The notes under the pieces are model-generated. The model was not told where the DNA came from. It worked only from the letters and a program-made list of their open reading frames with translations, and made no database searches. 64,000 bases of DNA from Podospora pseudocomata (taxonomy: Eukaryota; Ascomycota; Sordariomycetes; Sordariales; Podosporaceae): NCBI RefSeq assembly GCF_035222375.1, contig NC_085889.1, positions 3,100,001-3,164,000 of the forward strand, given 5' to 3'. Position numbers and translations under genes: made by a program. Shown piece by piece: positions 63,729-64,000 of the stretch (positions within the stretch are counted from its first letter, which is position 1; each line of letters starts with the position of its first letter).

Positions 63729-63779
63729 TTATAAGCGAGTCGTACATATAAGCGAGTCGTACATATAAGCGAGTCGTAC
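63729..63779. repeat. 17-bp tandem repeat, three units
   Basis: ATATAAGCGAGTCGTAC occurs three times in a row (63729-63745 with one change, 63746-63762, 63763-63779). It lies between two head-to-head transposase starts and is probably part of the terminal region of a pogo/Fot1-type element. Confidence 0.85.
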
Positions 63780-63837
63780 AGTCTCCACCACGACGCGCCC
63801 TCCTTACACCTAACATCAATTTTTTCCACAACCCAAT

Positions 63838-64000
63838 ATGCCTCCTACTTCAAAGGAAGCCAGGATACTCTTAGCCCTTGAGGCTCTTCGAATCAATGAA
63901 AAATTAAGCCTCCGAGCTGCAGCTAAGCTCTACAACGTACCAGCTATGACTCTCTAACCGACGCGCCGGCCGGCCTGCACGACGCGATATAACACCCAAT
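63838..64000 (+). pseudogene. Second pogo/Fot1-type transposase start, runs off the window
   Basis: From the ATG at 63838 the frame reads MPPTSKEARILLALEALRIN, then LSLRAAAKLYNVPAMTL. This is the same helix-turn-helix N-terminus as the minus-strand remnant but is clearly diverged from it. A stop follows at about 63955, after which another frame gives RRAGRPARRD-like residues, the usual AT-hook-like continuation. It is therefore probably already damaged. The rest lies beyond the window. Confidence 0.7.

Noticed and set aside
1-64000. CRISPR arrays, prokaryotic operons, riboswitches, biosynthetic gene cluster
   Set aside because: The genome is fungal. No spaced direct-repeat arrays were seen, and no core polyketide synthase, NRPS or terpene synthase lies near the lone reductase or acyl-CoA dehydrogenase genes.

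Overview
The window is nuclear DNA of a filamentous ascomycete, most likely a member of the Sordariomycetes close to Sordariales (Podospora or Chaetomium-like). The reasons are small spliceosomal introns (about 48-76 nt) with GTANGT-type donors and CTGAC/CTAAC branch points, two HET-domain genes, many small secreted proteins, a 2EXR gene, a Pth11/SAT14-type rhodopsin-fold gene, and the lack of operons. Introns were placed by eye from donor, branch point, acceptor and frame, so every multi-exon model here is a proposal.

Layout. 0-19 kb: an edge-truncated membrane protein, a four-exon lectin-like beta-propeller gene, a HET gene, an intron-bearing tRNA-Thr(CGT), a polyQ/polyH coiled-coil gene, a second HET gene, a 2EXR gene, a seven-helix membrane protein, and a two-exon macrodomain-like (microbial PARG, TIGR02452) gene with an altered active-site signature. 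19-29 kb: accessory and secreted genes, namely a tandem pair of six-cysteine small secreted proteins, an SDR/dihydroflavonol-reductase-like gene, a decayed GH5 glycosidase, and a tandem pair of GPI-type secreted proteins. 29.2-32.5 kb: a transposon nest. hAT-type inverted repeats with an 8-bp target duplication enclose a decayed Tc1/mariner-type transposase gene that was hit by three separate solo LTRs, each with its own 5-bp target duplication. 32.6-52.2 kb: mostly housekeeping genes: an interrupted fungal N-terminal (HeLo-like) domain gene, mitochondrial citrate carrier, a CBP6/UQCC2-like complex III assembly factor, BSD2/Ndfip, a protein-isoaspartate methyltransferase, an F-box-like protein with a SUMO-type tail, a PTR2 peptide transporter, a giant coiled-coil protein and an acyl-CoA dehydrogenase. 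52.2-62.7 kb: gene-poor, with a proline-rich secreted protein, a decayed F-box gene and a rhodopsin-fold receptor-like gene. 62.7-64 kb: a second transposon nest with an LTR-family relative, two head-to-head pogo/Fot1 transposase starts and a 481-bp miniature LTR element (TRIM) whose two 128-bp LTRs are identical.

How the genes relate. Two adjacent genes serve mitochondria (citrate export, complex III assembly). Two HET genes and the HeLo-like gene fit a self/non-self or cell-death repertoire. The secreted pairs have duplicated with their promoters. The most notable items are the TRIM with Pol III-like A and B boxes near its 5' LTR boundary, whose LTR also occurs as a solo copy 34 kb away, and a repeated switch from C-rich to G-rich coding strand within single genes.
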